Assembly (NCBI GenBank): GCA_030678995.1
Contig: JAUXTQ010000029.1
Span: 1 to 40,119 of the forward strand
Length of the DNA stretch: 40,119 nucleotides
Reading direction: 5' to 3'
Origin: Caulobacter sp.
GTDB lineage: Bacteria; Pseudomonadota; Alphaproteobacteria; Caulobacterales; Caulobacteraceae
Shown here piece by piece: positions 6,976-15,620 of the stretch. Below the pieces are notes generated by a model. The model was not told the DNA's origin. It saw only the letters and a list, made by a program, of their open reading frames with translations, and ran no database searches. Made by a program: the position numbers and the translations under genes. Each line of letters opens with the position of its first letter. Within the stretch, counting starts at the first letter, position 1.

Positions 6976-9654
6976 ATGACGTTACGCGATGAGTCCGCAC
7001 CGGCCTGGCATGCCTTGCCGGGCGAGGAAGCCCTCCGCCGTCTGGAGTCCCGGCCCGAGGGCCTGAGCGACGCCGAGGTGACCGCGCGCCTTGAGGCGCA
7101 GGGCCGAAACGTCCTGCCCGAGCCGGCCGTATCGTCGCAATTGGTTGTCCTTCTGCGGCAGTTCAAGAGCCCGCTGATCTACATCCTGCTGGCCGCCAGC
7201 GTTGTCTCGCTGGCCCTTGGCGCCTGGAGCGACGCGCTGTTCATCCTCGCGGTGCTGGTGCTCGACGCCGGCATCGGCGCGGTGCTTGAGTGGCGGGCGG
7301 AAACCAGCGCGGCGGCCCTGAAGCAGGTGCTGCATGTGCGGCCGACAGTCCTTCGCGGCGGCGCGAGGCGGGAGATCGACGCGGCCGACCTGGCGCCGGG
7401 CGACGTCATCCTGCTGGAATCGGGCGGCGCCGTGCCGGCCGATCTTCGCCTGCTGTCCGTCCATGACCTGCGTATCGACGAGTCCCTGCTGACCGGCGAG
7501 TCGGCGGTGGTCGAAAAGGCCGAGCCGGCGCTGGACACCGGCACGCCCCTGGCGGACCGGCGCAACATGGCCTTCGCCGGAAGCATGGTGCTCGCGGGGC
7601 GCGGGACCGGCGTGGTTTGCGCGACGGCCGGCCACACCCAGCTGGGCGCCATCGCCCGGGCCCTGGGGCCGGATCAGACGCCGCCGCCCTTGCTGCTGCG
7701 GATGCGGACCCTGTCCCGCCGGATCGCCGTCGCCACGGTGGTGGTCGTGGCGATGCTGGCGGTCGGTCAGTACCTGCGCGGCGCCCCGCTGGCCGAGATT
7801 TTCAGCATGACCATCGCCATTGCCGTCTCGGCGATCCCCGAGGGGCTGTCGGTGGCGATCACCATCGCCCTGGCCGTCGCGTCCGCGCGGATGGCGCGGC
7901 GGCATGTCATTGTGCGCCGCCTGCCGGCCGTGGAGGGGCTCGGATCCTGCACTCTCATCGCCACGGACAAGACCGGCACCCTGACCGTCAACCGGCTGAC
8001 CGTGAAGCGTATCGCGCTGCCCTCGGGCGTTGTCTTCGACATTGATGGCGAGGGCCTGGACCCCCACGGCGACGTCGTTCCCGAGCCGTCCGGCGATGAC
8101 CGGGATGCGGTGCGCCGGCTGGCCACGGCCGCCGCCCTGGCCAATGAGGCGCGCCTGCACAGCGACAACGGCGCGGTCGAGGCCAGCGGCGACAGCGTCG
8201 ACGTGGCCTTCCTGGTGCTGGCCGCCAAGCTCGGCCTGAACCGTGACGGCCTGCTGGAGGTCGAACCGCAGCAGACCGTCATCCCCTACGAATCCCTGCT
8301 GGGCTTCTCGGCCTCCGAGGGGTCCGGCCTGGTGCGGGTGAAGGGCTCTCCGGAGCGAATTCTGACCATGTGCGAAGGGGTCGACCCGGTCGCCGCCAAC
8401 GCCCAGGTGCACCGGCTGGCGGAGGCGGGCTACCGGGTGATCGCCATCGCCGAGGGGACCGCCGGCGTGGCCAACGGACGGATGGCGCCGGCGGACCTTC
8501 GCGGTCTGCGGCTGCTCGGCTTCGCCGGGCTGATCGATCCGATCCGGCCCGAGGTTCCCGAGGCCATCGCCGCCTGCCGCGCCGCCGGGGTCGAGGTGCG
8601 CATGATCACCGGCGACCACCCCGAGACGGCGCTGGCGATCGCCCGCCAGATCTATGCCGGCCCCCCGCCTGAACGCGCCGTCACGGGCAGCGAGCTGGCG
8701 CGGCTTTCGGGGCCGGAGCTGGAGCGCTGCATTCTGGGGGCCGATGTCTTCGCGCGGGTCGAACCTGGTCAGAAGACGATGATCGTCCAGGCGCTGCAGG
8801 CCAACGGCCACTTCGTCGCGGTGACCGGGGACGGCGTCAACGACGCTCCGGCGCTGCGCGCCGCCCAGGTCGGGGTGTCCATGGGCGCCAGCGGCACGGA
8901 CGTGGCGCGGGCGGCGGCCGAGCTGATCGTCACCGACGACAACTTCGCCTCCATCGTCGCCGGCATCGAGGAAGGCCGCACGGCCTACGCCAACATCCGC
9001 AAGATCGTCTGGTTGCTGATGAGCACGGCGGTCGCCGAGGTGCTGCTGTTCTCGCTGACCCTGCTGACCGGCCTGCCGATGCCGCTGACGGCGGTCCAGA
9101 TCCTCTGGCTGAACCTGGTGCACGAGGGCATCCAGGACGTCGCCCTGGCCATGGAGCGCAAGGAGCCCGACACCATGCGCCGGCCGCCCAGGCCGCCGCG
9201 CCAGGCGATCTTCGACCGGCAGATGATCGAACAATGCATCCTGACAGGGGTCTATATCGGCGCCGTCTCCTACCTGCTGTTCGCCTGGCTGACCGGGCCG
9301 GGCGGTTACGACCTGCCCGAGGCCCGCAACCTCACCCTGCTGTTCCTGGTGCTGTTCGACAACGTCCATGTGCTGAACTGCCGGTCCGAAACGCGGTCGG
9401 TCGTGCGCATACCGCTGTCGGCCAATCCGGTTCTGATCACGACGCTGGTCGGGGCTCCGGCGCTCCACGTGCTGGCGATGAACACGCCGGGCCTGCGCGA
9501 CGTCCTGGACCTGCAGCCGGTCAATGCCACGGAATGGCTGTTCCTCGGCCTGCTGGCGGCCAGCGTCCTGCTGGTGGGGGAGGGCTACAAGCTCGTCCGC
9601 GCCCGGCCACTGCTTCGGCGCGCCGTCCTGACCCGGCTGTCGCCCGCCGGTTGA
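6976..9654 (+). CDS. P2-type cation-transporting ATPase, ion specificity unclear
   Basis: Membrane pump of 892 aa driven by ATP through a phospho-aspartate. All catalytic motifs are present: N-terminal cation ATPase domain, TGES (173-176, dephosphorylation), PEGL in M4 (288-291), DKTGTLT with phosphorylated Asp331, KGSPE, MITGDHPETA and GDGVNDAPAL. About ten membrane spans are expected. It looks like the Ca2+/Mn2+-type P2A group, but the M6 site reads NLVHEGIQD where Ca2+ pumps have NLVTDGLPA, so one expected metal-ligand Thr/Asp pair is His/Glu. Substrate is therefore open. It lies 36 bp after the PAS_5 gene and before the FNR-box-controlled ppsA. GGAGAG precedes the ATG. Confidence 0.88.
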   Translation: MTLRDESAPAWHALPGEEALRRLESRPEGLSDAEVTARLEAQGRNVLPEPAVSSQLVVLLRQFKSPLIYILLAASVVSLALGAWSDALFILAVLVLDAGIGAVLEWRAETSAAALKQVLHVRPTVLRGGARREIDAADLAPGDVILLESGGAVPADLRLLSVHDLRIDESLLTGESAVVEKAEPALDTGTPLADRRNMAFAGSMVLAGRGTGVVCATAGHTQLGAIARALGPDQTPPPLLLRMRTLSRRIAVATVVVVAMLAVGQYLRGAPLAEIFSMTIAIAVSAIPEGLSVAITIALAVASARMARRHVIVRRLPAVEGLGSCTLIATDKTGTLTVNRLTVKRIALPSGVVFDIDGEGLDPHGDVVPEPSGDDRDAVRRLATAAALANEARLHSDNGAVEASGDSVDVAFLVLAAKLGLNRDGLLEVEPQQTVIPYESLLGFSASEGSGLVRVKGSPERILTMCEGVDPVAANAQVHRLAEAGYRVIAIAEGTAGVANGRMAPADLRGLRLLGFAGLIDPIRPEVPEAIAACRAAGVEVRMITGDHPETALAIARQIYAGPPPERAVTGSELARLSGPELERCILGADVFARVEPGQKTMIVQALQANGHFVAVTGDGVNDAPALRAAQVGVSMGASGTDVARAAAELIVTDDNFASIVAGIEEGRTAYANIRKIVWLLMSTAVAEVLLFSLTLLTGLPMPLTAVQILWLNLVHEGIQDVALAMERKEPDTMRRPPRPPRQAIFDRQMIEQCILTGVYIGAVSYLLFAWLTGPGGYDLPEARNLTLLFLVLFDNVHVLNCRSETRSVVRIPLSANPVLITTLVGAPALHVLAMNTPGLRDVLDLQPVNATEWLFLGLLAASVLLVGEGYKLVRARPLLRRAVLTRLSPAG

Positions 9655-9665
9655 CGGCAGACCCG

Positions 9666-9699
9666 CGACAGGACCTTGATGTCGATCAAGGTCCTGTCG
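9666..9699. promoter_or_regulatory. Perfect 15-bp-arm palindrome with an FNR/FixK consensus box at its centre
   Basis: Bases 9666-9680 and 9685-9699 are perfect inverted repeats around GTCG. The centre reads TTGAT-GTCG-ATCAA (9676-9689), the full FNR consensus, 54 bp before the ppsA ATG. As RNA the same bases would form a long hairpin 11 nt after the ATPase stop, but no run of T follows, so a terminator role is only possible. Confidence 0.8.
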
Positions 9700-9736
9700 A
9701 GGTCGCCGCCCCAATCTCACCCAAAGGGAGATACGC

Positions 9737-12190
9737 ATGGACCGGCACGCCCGTCGCGATCGCGATACGCCAGGGGCGGGCCATGTGCGCTGGTTCCACG
9801 AGCTTGGCCTTGAAGACGTCGCCGTGGTGGGCGGCAAGACTGCCTCCCTGGGCGAGCTTTCCCGCCTGCTGGCCGGGGCCGGGGTCGGCATCCCGGACGG
9901 CTTTGCCATCACCGCCGGCGCCTACCGCGACGCCCTGACCGAAGCGGGAGTCGGGCCTGAGCTTGAGTCGCTGCTCGCCGGCCTGGACGTGGCCGACGTC
10001 GAGGATCTGGCTCGACGCGCCGAGACGGCCCGGTCGATCGTCTACGCCGCCACGGCGGGCGAGGCCCTGCGGCAGGAGATCGTCGCGGCGTTCCGCATTC
10101 TGAAGACGCAGCAGGGTTCCGGCCTGACCGTGGCCGTGCGCAGCTCCGCCACAGCCGAGGACCTGCCGACGGCCAGCTTCGCGGGCCAGCACGACAGCTT
10201 CCTGCACATTCGCGACGAGGACGGCCTGGTCGAGGCCTGCCGGCGCTGCTTTGCCTCGATCTTCACCGACCGGGCCATCGTCTATCGGGTGAACAACGGG
10301 TTCGACCATCTCAAGGTCGCCCTCTCGGTCGCCGTGATGAAGATGGTGCGCTCCGACGAGGCCGCGAGCGGGGTCGCCTTCACCCTCGATACCGAGACAG
10401 GCTTCCGCGACGTGGTGTTCATCACCGGCGCCTACGGCCTGGGCGAGAACATCGTCCAGGGCAAGGTCGGACCCGACGAGTTCTATGTCCACAAGCCGAC
10501 CTTCCGGCAGGGCTTTCGGGCCGTGCTGCGCCGGTCCCTCGGGACCAAGGAAACCCGGCTGGCCCATCGCCGCGGCGACGCCGGCGGCGCGCTGCACAGT
10601 TTCCAGGTCCCGGCGAAGGACCGGCGGCGGTTCTGCATCACCGACCCCGAGGTCCTCGACCTGGCCGAGGTCTGCATCCGCATCGAGGACCACTATTCGG
10701 CCAAGGCCGGAAAGCCGATGCCGATGGACATCGAATGGGCCAAGGACGCCGGCGATGGCCGGCTCTACGTCCTGCAGGCGCGGCCCGAGACGGTCGCCTC
10801 GCGCCGGTCGGCAACGACCTACGAGACCTACCGCCTGACCGGCAGCGGCGAGGCGCTCGTCTCGGGCAAGGCCGTCGGCGAGAAGGTCGCCTCGGGCCGG
10901 GTCCGGCTGGTCCGCACCGCCGCCGACCTGCAGGCCTTCGAGCCCGGCGACGTGCTGGTCGCCCCCTCGACCAGTCCTGACTGGCTGCCGGTGATGAAGA
11001 TCGCCGGGGCCATCGTCACCGACCAGGGCGGACGGACCTGCCACGCCGCGATCGTCGCGCGGGAACTGGGCGTCCCGGCGGTGGTCGGGACGGGAGACGC
11101 CACGTCGCGCCTGGCGCCGGGCCTGGAGGTGACCGTTTCCTGCGCCGAGGGCGAGACCGGCCGTGTCTATGCCGGCGCCGTGCCGTTTGAGGTCGATCGC
11201 CTGTCGCTGGACGCGATCCCGCGCCCGCGCACCGAGGTGATGGTCAACCTGGCCCAGCCTGACCTGGCCTTCCGCACAGGACTGTTGCCGTCTGCTGGGG
11301 TGGGGCTGGCGCGGCTGGAGTTCATCATCGGCGAGCAGATCGGCATCCATCCGATGGCCGCCGCCCATCCTGACCAGGTGACCTCCGCCCGGGACCGCGC
11401 GGCCATCGCCCGGCGCTGCCGCGGCCAGGGATCGCCCAGGGACTATTTCGTGCGCCTGCTGGCCGAGGGGGTCGGGACGATCGCCGCGGCCTTCCATCCC
11501 CGGCCGGTGATCGTCCGGCTGTCCGACTTCAAGACCAACGAATACGCCCGGCTGATCGGCGGGGCGGCCTTCGAGCCGGTCGAGGAAAACCCGATGCTGG
11601 GGTTCCGCGGCGCGGCCCGCTACGCCCACCCACGCTACGCGGACGGGTTCGCGCTGGAGTGCGAGGCGCTGCGCTATGTCCGCGAGACCATGGGCCTGAG
11701 CAATGTGCGGGTCATGGTCCCGTTCTGCCGCCGGATCGATGAGGCCGAGCGGGTCCTCGCCGCCATGGCCGCCCACGGGCTGACGCGCGGCGAGAACGGG
11801 CTGGAGGTCTACGTGATGTGCGAGATCCCCAACAACGTGATCCAGATCGACGCCTTCGCCCGGCTGTTCGACGGCTTTTCCATTGGCTCCAACGACCTCA
11901 CCCAGCTGGTGCTGGGCGTGGACCGCGATTCCGAGGTCGTCGCCTTTGACTTCGACGAGCGCGATCCGGGCGTACTCGAGATGCTCCGCCAGGCCGTCGA
12001 GGGCGGTCACCGCAACGGGCGGCACGTCGGCATCTGCGGCGAGGCGCCGGCCACCTGGCCCGAGATCGCGGTCTTCCTGACCCGCCTGGGGGTCGACTCG
12101 ATCAGCGTCAATCCCTCCAGCCTGCCGCGCACCATGGCCACGGTCAGCGAAGCCGAGGCGGCGATGGACAAAAGCGGGCCGCGATCCTGA
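9737..12190 (+). CDS. ppsA: Phosphoenolpyruvate synthase (pyruvate, water dikinase)
   Basis: Converts pyruvate and ATP to PEP, AMP and phosphate. The 817-aa protein has the three PEP-synthase parts in order: N-terminal ATP-binding domain (VGGKTASLGEL, then AVRSSATAEDLPTASFAGQ), the swivelling phosphohistidine domain with TCHAAIVARELGVPA and catalytic His436, and the C-terminal TIM barrel with RLSDFKTNEYARL, IGSNDLTQLVLGVDRD and GICGEAP, with Cys767 as the proton donor. Length matches. AAGGGAG precedes ATG 9737 and a perfect FNR box lies 54 bp upstream. In this context it may recycle pyruvate to PEP or run in the ATP-yielding direction at low oxygen; which is not visible in the sequence. Confidence 0.95.
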   Translation: MDRHARRDRDTPGAGHVRWFHELGLEDVAVVGGKTASLGELSRLLAGAGVGIPDGFAITAGAYRDALTEAGVGPELESLLAGLDVADVEDLARRAETARSIVYAATAGEALRQEIVAAFRILKTQQGSGLTVAVRSSATAEDLPTASFAGQHDSFLHIRDEDGLVEACRRCFASIFTDRAIVYRVNNGFDHLKVALSVAVMKMVRSDEAASGVAFTLDTETGFRDVVFITGAYGLGENIVQGKVGPDEFYVHKPTFRQGFRAVLRRSLGTKETRLAHRRGDAGGALHSFQVPAKDRRRFCITDPEVLDLAEVCIRIEDHYSAKAGKPMPMDIEWAKDAGDGRLYVLQARPETVASRRSATTYETYRLTGSGEALVSGKAVGEKVASGRVRLVRTAADLQAFEPGDVLVAPSTSPDWLPVMKIAGAIVTDQGGRTCHAAIVARELGVPAVVGTGDATSRLAPGLEVTVSCAEGETGRVYAGAVPFEVDRLSLDAIPRPRTEVMVNLAQPDLAFRTGLLPSAGVGLARLEFIIGEQIGIHPMAAAHPDQVTSARDRAAIARRCRGQGSPRDYFVRLLAEGVGTIAAAFHPRPVIVRLSDFKTNEYARLIGGAAFEPVEENPMLGFRGAARYAHPRYADGFALECEALRYVRETMGLSNVRVMVPFCRRIDEAERVLAAMAAHGLTRGENGLEVYVMCEIPNNVIQIDAFARLFDGFSIGSNDLTQLVLGVDRDSEVVAFDFDERDPGVLEMLRQAVEGGHRNGRHVGICGEAPATWPEIAVFLTRLGVDSISVNPSSLPRTMATVSEAEAAMDKSGPRS

Positions 12191-12206
12191 GGCCGCCTGG
12201 TCATTG

Positions 12207-12220
12207 TTGACGGCGATCAA
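12207..12220. promoter_or_regulatory. FNR/FixK-type box upstream of the universal stress protein gene
   Basis: TTGAC-GGCG-ATCAA, one base from the TTGAT consensus, centre 58 bp before ATG 12272. It lies in the 81-bp gap after ppsA, so the usp gene probably has its own low-oxygen promoter as well as possible read-through. Confidence 0.75.
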
Positions 12221-12271
12221 AGCGCGACCCGCCGCCCGGCGTCAGGGTGCCCGTCGAAGAGAGGGCCCCCC

Positions 12272-13105
12272 ATGAGCTTCCGTGACATCCTCGTGCAGAT
12301 CGATGAGACGAAGGCGTCCAGGGACCGCGCCATCGCGGCGGCGGGGCTTGCCGCAAGGATGCAGGCGCATCTGACCGGCGTCTTTCTGAAGTCGGAATTC
12401 CTGCGCAGCTACATGGCGGGCGAAGTCCTGGCCTACCTGCCGCCGGACACCATCGACCAGCTCGTCCGGGAGCATGCCGCGGGGGTGGCCAAGGCCTCCG
12501 AGACGGCGCGGCCTATCCTCGAGGACGCCGCCCGGGCAGCCGGCGTGAAGTCGGACTGGCTGATCATCGAGGGCGAAGACGGCGAGGCGCTGTCGGCCAC
12601 GGCCCGGCGGTTCGACCTGACCGTCATGCCGCCGTCCGTGACCGCCACCCTGGGATGGCGACACCTCTCGGTGACGGACGTCGCCTTCGCCAGCGGCGGT
12701 CCCGCGCTGGTCATGCCCGCCAAGGCGTTGCCCTTCCTCGGCGAAAAGATCCTTGTCGCCTGGAAGGGGACACACGAGTCGGCGCGGGCCCTGCACGATG
12801 CCTGGCCGCTGATCGAGAAGGCCCGGGAGGTGCATGTGCTGATCGTCGACCCGGAAGGCGAGGGTGGACCGGAAGGCCTGCTGCAGCGCCACTTCGAACG
12901 GCACGGCTGCAAGGCCAACCTGATTGTCGATCGCAGCCAGGACGCGGCGGCCGGCGACATTCTGCGGCGACAGGTGGCGGCCCTGGGCGTCGATCTGGTG
13001 GTGATGGGCCTCTACGGCCGGTCACGGCTGCAGGAGATGATCCTCGGCGGGGTCAGCCGCGACATGCTGGGCGATCCGCCCGCCGCCCTGTTCGTGTCGC
13101 ACTAG
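12272..13105 (+). CDS. Tandem universal stress protein (UspA family)
   Basis: Soluble 277-aa protein built from two Usp domains, about residues 1-140 and 150-277. The first opens with FRDILVQIDETKASRDRAIAAA; the second opens with EKILVAWKGTHESARAL and ends with MGLYGRSRLQEMILGGVSRDML, which carries the G-x2-G-x9-G(S) type nucleotide-binding pattern. The first domain has no such glycine pattern and may be degenerate. Tandem Usp proteins are often linked to hypoxia and energy limitation. An FNR-type box lies 58 bp upstream. The L,D-transpeptidase gene follows 24 bp later in the same direction. Confidence 0.9.
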   Translation: MSFRDILVQIDETKASRDRAIAAAGLAARMQAHLTGVFLKSEFLRSYMAGEVLAYLPPDTIDQLVREHAAGVAKASETARPILEDAARAAGVKSDWLIIEGEDGEALSATARRFDLTVMPPSVTATLGWRHLSVTDVAFASGGPALVMPAKALPFLGEKILVAWKGTHESARALHDAWPLIEKAREVHVLIVDPEGEGGPEGLLQRHFERHGCKANLIVDRSQDAAAGDILRRQVAALGVDLVVMGLYGRSRLQEMILGGVSRDMLGDPPAALFVSH

Positions 13106-13129
13106 CGGCCGGCCGGGTGAGGTGATCGC

Positions 13130-14620
13130 ATGAGGCAGGACAGGTTCGCCCGGGCGGTTCGCCCGCTTGGCCGGATAGCGCTGGCGGCGGTTCTCGCGGC
13201 GTCGGTTTCGGCTGCTGTGGGGCCGGCCGGTTCGGCGGTTCCGCCAGATGTCGCGGCTCCCGTGGCCGTCCCGGAATGCCCGCCGATCGCCTTTACCCTC
13301 GAGGAGCGGGGGCTGATCCTCGAGACCCTGCTTGCCGCCGACGACCCGGCGGCGGGACTCGAAGCCCTGGAGGACGCCGCCCTGATGGCGGTGCTGCGGC
13401 GGCACGCCATCCGTCAGCTGGGCCTGCGGATCCGGCCCTCGGCCATCGACCGCATCTGGACCCTGGAACCGCCCCTTCGCGATGTGGACGTCGAGCTGAA
13501 CAACGCCCGGCGCGATGGACGGTTCGCGGCCTGGCTGCAGGCCCTGGAGCCTCCTCACGCTGGTTACCGCGCCCTGGCGGCGGAGCGGCGTCGTTATCGG
13601 ACGATCATCGACGGCGGCGGCTGGCTCCCGTTGTCGCCCGGTCCGACCTTCACCGAAGGCGCCGAGGACGCCCGCATCGAGGCCGTGCGCGCCCGCCTGA
13701 CGGCGGAGGGCTACAGCCTCCTGCCGACCGAGACGCCCGCGCGGTTCGACGCCGACCTCGCCACGGCCTTGCGGACCTTCCAGCGGCGTCACGATCTGGA
13801 CGAGGACGGGGTGCTCGGGACCGAGACGCGGCGGGCGCTCGACATCCCCGCCGAGGAGCGGCTGGCCCAGATCGACGTCAATCTCGAGCGCTGGCGCTGG
13901 CTGCCGCGCCAGCTGCCGCCGGACCGCCTGGAGCTCGACACCGGCGCGGCCGAGGCCGTCCGCTACACAACCGGGGCGCCAACCCTGACAATGCGCGTGA
14001 TCGTCGGCTCGCCCCGGCACAAGACGCCGATGTTCGCCTCCGCCCTGGACGCGGTGGTCCTCAATCCGCCGTGGAACGTGCCCGCCTCGATCGCCCGCAA
14101 TGAAATTCTCCCCCGGGCGGCGCGCGAGCCCGGTTACCTGAGCCGCAACGGCTACGTGCGGACCGCGAACGGGCTGCAGCAGCGGCCCGGCCCGGGCAAC
14201 GCGCTCGGGTTCCTGAAATTCGACCTGCCCAGCCCGTTCGGCGTCTACCTGCATGACACGCCCGGCCGGTCCAGCTTCGCCCGCCGTGTGCGCACGCTCA
14301 GCCACGGCTGCATGCGGCTGGAGAAGCCGCGCGAACTGGCCGAGGACCTTCTGGCGCCGCAGGGCTGGACGCGCGCCGACATCGATCGCGTCATCGACGC
14401 GCGCGCGACGCGACGCATTGCCCTGCAAAAGACCCTGCCGCTGTTCGTGATCTACCGCACCGTCGGCCTCGACGAGGCGGGCCGGGCGATTTTCCGCCCC
14501 GACCCCTATCGCTGGGACGCCAGGCTGCAGACCGCCCTTTCGGAGGCCGACCGGCGGCCGCCGCCGCCGCGCCGCTGCATCGCGCCCGTCGCCGTTCCAG
14601 TCCCGCTCCCGACGCCCTGA
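13130..14620 (+). CDS. Periplasmic L,D-transpeptidase (YcbB/LdtD-like)
   Basis: Peptidoglycan 3-3 cross-linking enzyme, or an attachment enzyme, of the YkuD fold. The 496-aa precursor has an N-terminal signal segment (RIALAAVLAASVSAAVG), an LdtD-like helical scaffold domain, a peptidoglycan-binding domain around 183-240 (IEAVRARLTAEGY to LRTFQRRHDLDEDGVLG), then the catalytic domain with YLHDTP and SHGCMRLE, where His392 and Cys394 are the catalytic pair. The large domain before the binding module and the NPPWNVPASIA segment favour the YcbB/LdtD group. It starts 24 bp after the usp gene and could be co-transcribed with it. It converges with the persulfide dioxygenase gene. Confidence 0.92.
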   Translation: MRQDRFARAVRPLGRIALAAVLAASVSAAVGPAGSAVPPDVAAPVAVPECPPIAFTLEERGLILETLLAADDPAAGLEALEDAALMAVLRRHAIRQLGLRIRPSAIDRIWTLEPPLRDVDVELNNARRDGRFAAWLQALEPPHAGYRALAAERRRYRTIIDGGGWLPLSPGPTFTEGAEDARIEAVRARLTAEGYSLLPTETPARFDADLATALRTFQRRHDLDEDGVLGTETRRALDIPAEERLAQIDVNLERWRWLPRQLPPDRLELDTGAAEAVRYTTGAPTLTMRVIVGSPRHKTPMFASALDAVVLNPPWNVPASIARNEILPRAAREPGYLSRNGYVRTANGLQQRPGPGNALGFLKFDLPSPFGVYLHDTPGRSSFARRVRTLSHGCMRLEKPRELAEDLLAPQGWTRADIDRVIDARATRRIALQKTLPLFVIYRTVGLDEAGRAIFRPDPYRWDARLQTALSEADRRPPPPRRCIAPVAVPVPLPTP

Positions 14621-14693
14621 TCCCCTGGACTCGTCCGACCTTGCGCCGCGTCACACGCCGTTCGCAGGCAGGGCGGTTTGCGGCCGGCGGCGT

Positions 14694-15554
14694 TCAGGCC
14701 TGTGTCACCGGTAACTTCAGGAACACCTTCCCGCCGGCGGACGGCGGCGGCATGGCGCCGGCGCGAATGTTGACCTGCAGTGACGGCAGAATCAGCGCCG
14801 GCGGGGCCAGGGTGGCGTCGCGGTCCCTCCGGCGGGCCACGAAGTCCTGCTCGGTCACGCCATCGTGGATATGCACGTTCTTCGCTCGTTCCTCCGCCAC
14901 GGTGGTTTCCCAGGCAAAATGCGTGCGGCCCTGGGGCAGGTAGTCGTGCCCGACGAAAATGCGCGTCCCGGGCGGCAGCGCGAGAATGCGGCGGATGGAG
15001 CGATACAGCGCGACGGCGTCGCCCCCGGGGAAGTCGGTCCTGGCGGTGCCGTAGTCGGGCATGAACAGGGTGTCGCCGACATAGGCGGCGTCGTCGATCA
15101 GGTAGGTGACGCAGGCGGCCGTGTGCCCGGGCGTATGCAGGACCCGGATCGGGGTCTCGCCGAGCATGATCTCTTCGCCGTCGGCGACCAGGCGACCGAA
15201 CGCGGACCCGTCCGGAACCACGTCATCGGCCTCGAACAGGGCGGCGAAGTGGGCCTGGACCTCGCCAATGTGCTCGCCGATGACCACCACGGCGCCGGTG
15301 GCCCGGCGAATATAGTCGGCGGCCGACAGGTGGTCGGCGTGGGCGTGGGTTTCCAGCACGAACCGGATGTCGAGGCCCTGGTCGGAGGCGGCCTTCAGGA
15401 TGGCGTCCGCGAACCCGGTCGAGACCTTCGCCGAGGCCGTCGCGTAGTCCAGAACCGGATCGATGACTGCGGCGGCCCGGGTGGCCTCGTCCCAGACCAG
15501 ATAGGTCACGGTGGACGTCGGCTCGTGGAAGAACGCCTGATGATGAGCGGTCAT
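14694..15554 (-). CDS. blh: Persulfide dioxygenase-like metallo-beta-lactamase protein (ETHE1/Blh type)
   Basis: Non-heme iron enzyme expected to oxidise glutathione persulfide to sulfite, the step after sulfide:quinone oxidoreductase. The 286-aa protein has the metal motif THAHADH (69-75), HTPGHTAACVTY and GDTLFMPDYGTARTDFPGG, the last a hallmark of ETHE1/Blh proteins, then VGHDY. AAGGAGA lies before the ATG on its strand. It diverges from a BigR-type repressor gene across a perfect palindrome, and the exporter gene follows the repressor; this is the arrangement of bigR-blh operons, where Blh detoxifies sulfide. I am sure of the family; the exact persulfide donor is inferred. Confidence 0.9.
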   Translation of the reverse strand: MTAHHQAFFHEPTSTVTYLVWDEATRAAAVIDPVLDYATASAKVSTGFADAILKAASDQGLDIRFVLETHAHADHLSAADYIRRATGAVVVIGEHIGEVQAHFAALFEADDVVPDGSAFGRLVADGEEIMLGETPIRVLHTPGHTAACVTYLIDDAAYVGDTLFMPDYGTARTDFPGGDAVALYRSIRRILALPPGTRIFVGHDYLPQGRTHFAWETTVAEERAKNVHIHDGVTEQDFVARRRDRDATLAPPALILPSLQVNIRAGAMPPPSAGGKVFLKLPVTQA

Positions 15555-15583
15555 GTGAATCTCCTTCCACCCCTACATATGCG

Positions 15584-15604
15584 ATCTTGCTAATTTAGCA
15601 AGAT
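15584..15604. promoter_or_regulatory. Perfect palindromic operator between blh and the bigR-like gene
   Basis: ATCTTGCTAA-T-TTAGCAAGAT, 10-bp perfect arms around one base, in an AT-rich patch of an otherwise GC-rich window. It holds TTGCTA on both strands, each usable as a -35 element, so a repressor bound here should block both divergent promoters. Most likely the site of the ArsR-family protein encoded at 15621. Confidence 0.8.
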
Positions 15605-15614
15605 AATATATATT
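15587..15614 (+). promoter_or_regulatory. Predicted leaderless promoter of the bigR-like gene
   Basis: TTGCTA (15587-15592), 16-base spacer, TATATT (15609-15614). Only six bases (GACGAC) separate the -10 element from ATG 15621, and there is no Shine-Dalgarno sequence, so transcription would begin at or next to the start codon. Confidence 0.55.
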
Positions 15615-15620
15615 GACGAC

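Noticed and set aside
6982..9912. Very long open frame (about 976 codons) on the minus strand opposite the P-type ATPase
   Set aside because: Rich in Arg, Gly, Gln and His in the pattern of an antisense shadow of a high-GC gene; no domain is readable, while the plus strand has every ATPase motif.
9686..12220. Long open frame on the minus strand opposite ppsA
   Set aside because: Shadow of the PEP synthase gene; composition without hydrophobic cores or motifs.
14621..14693. Terminator between the convergent L,D-transpeptidase and blh genes
   Set aside because: GC-rich but no clear stem followed by a T run on either strand.
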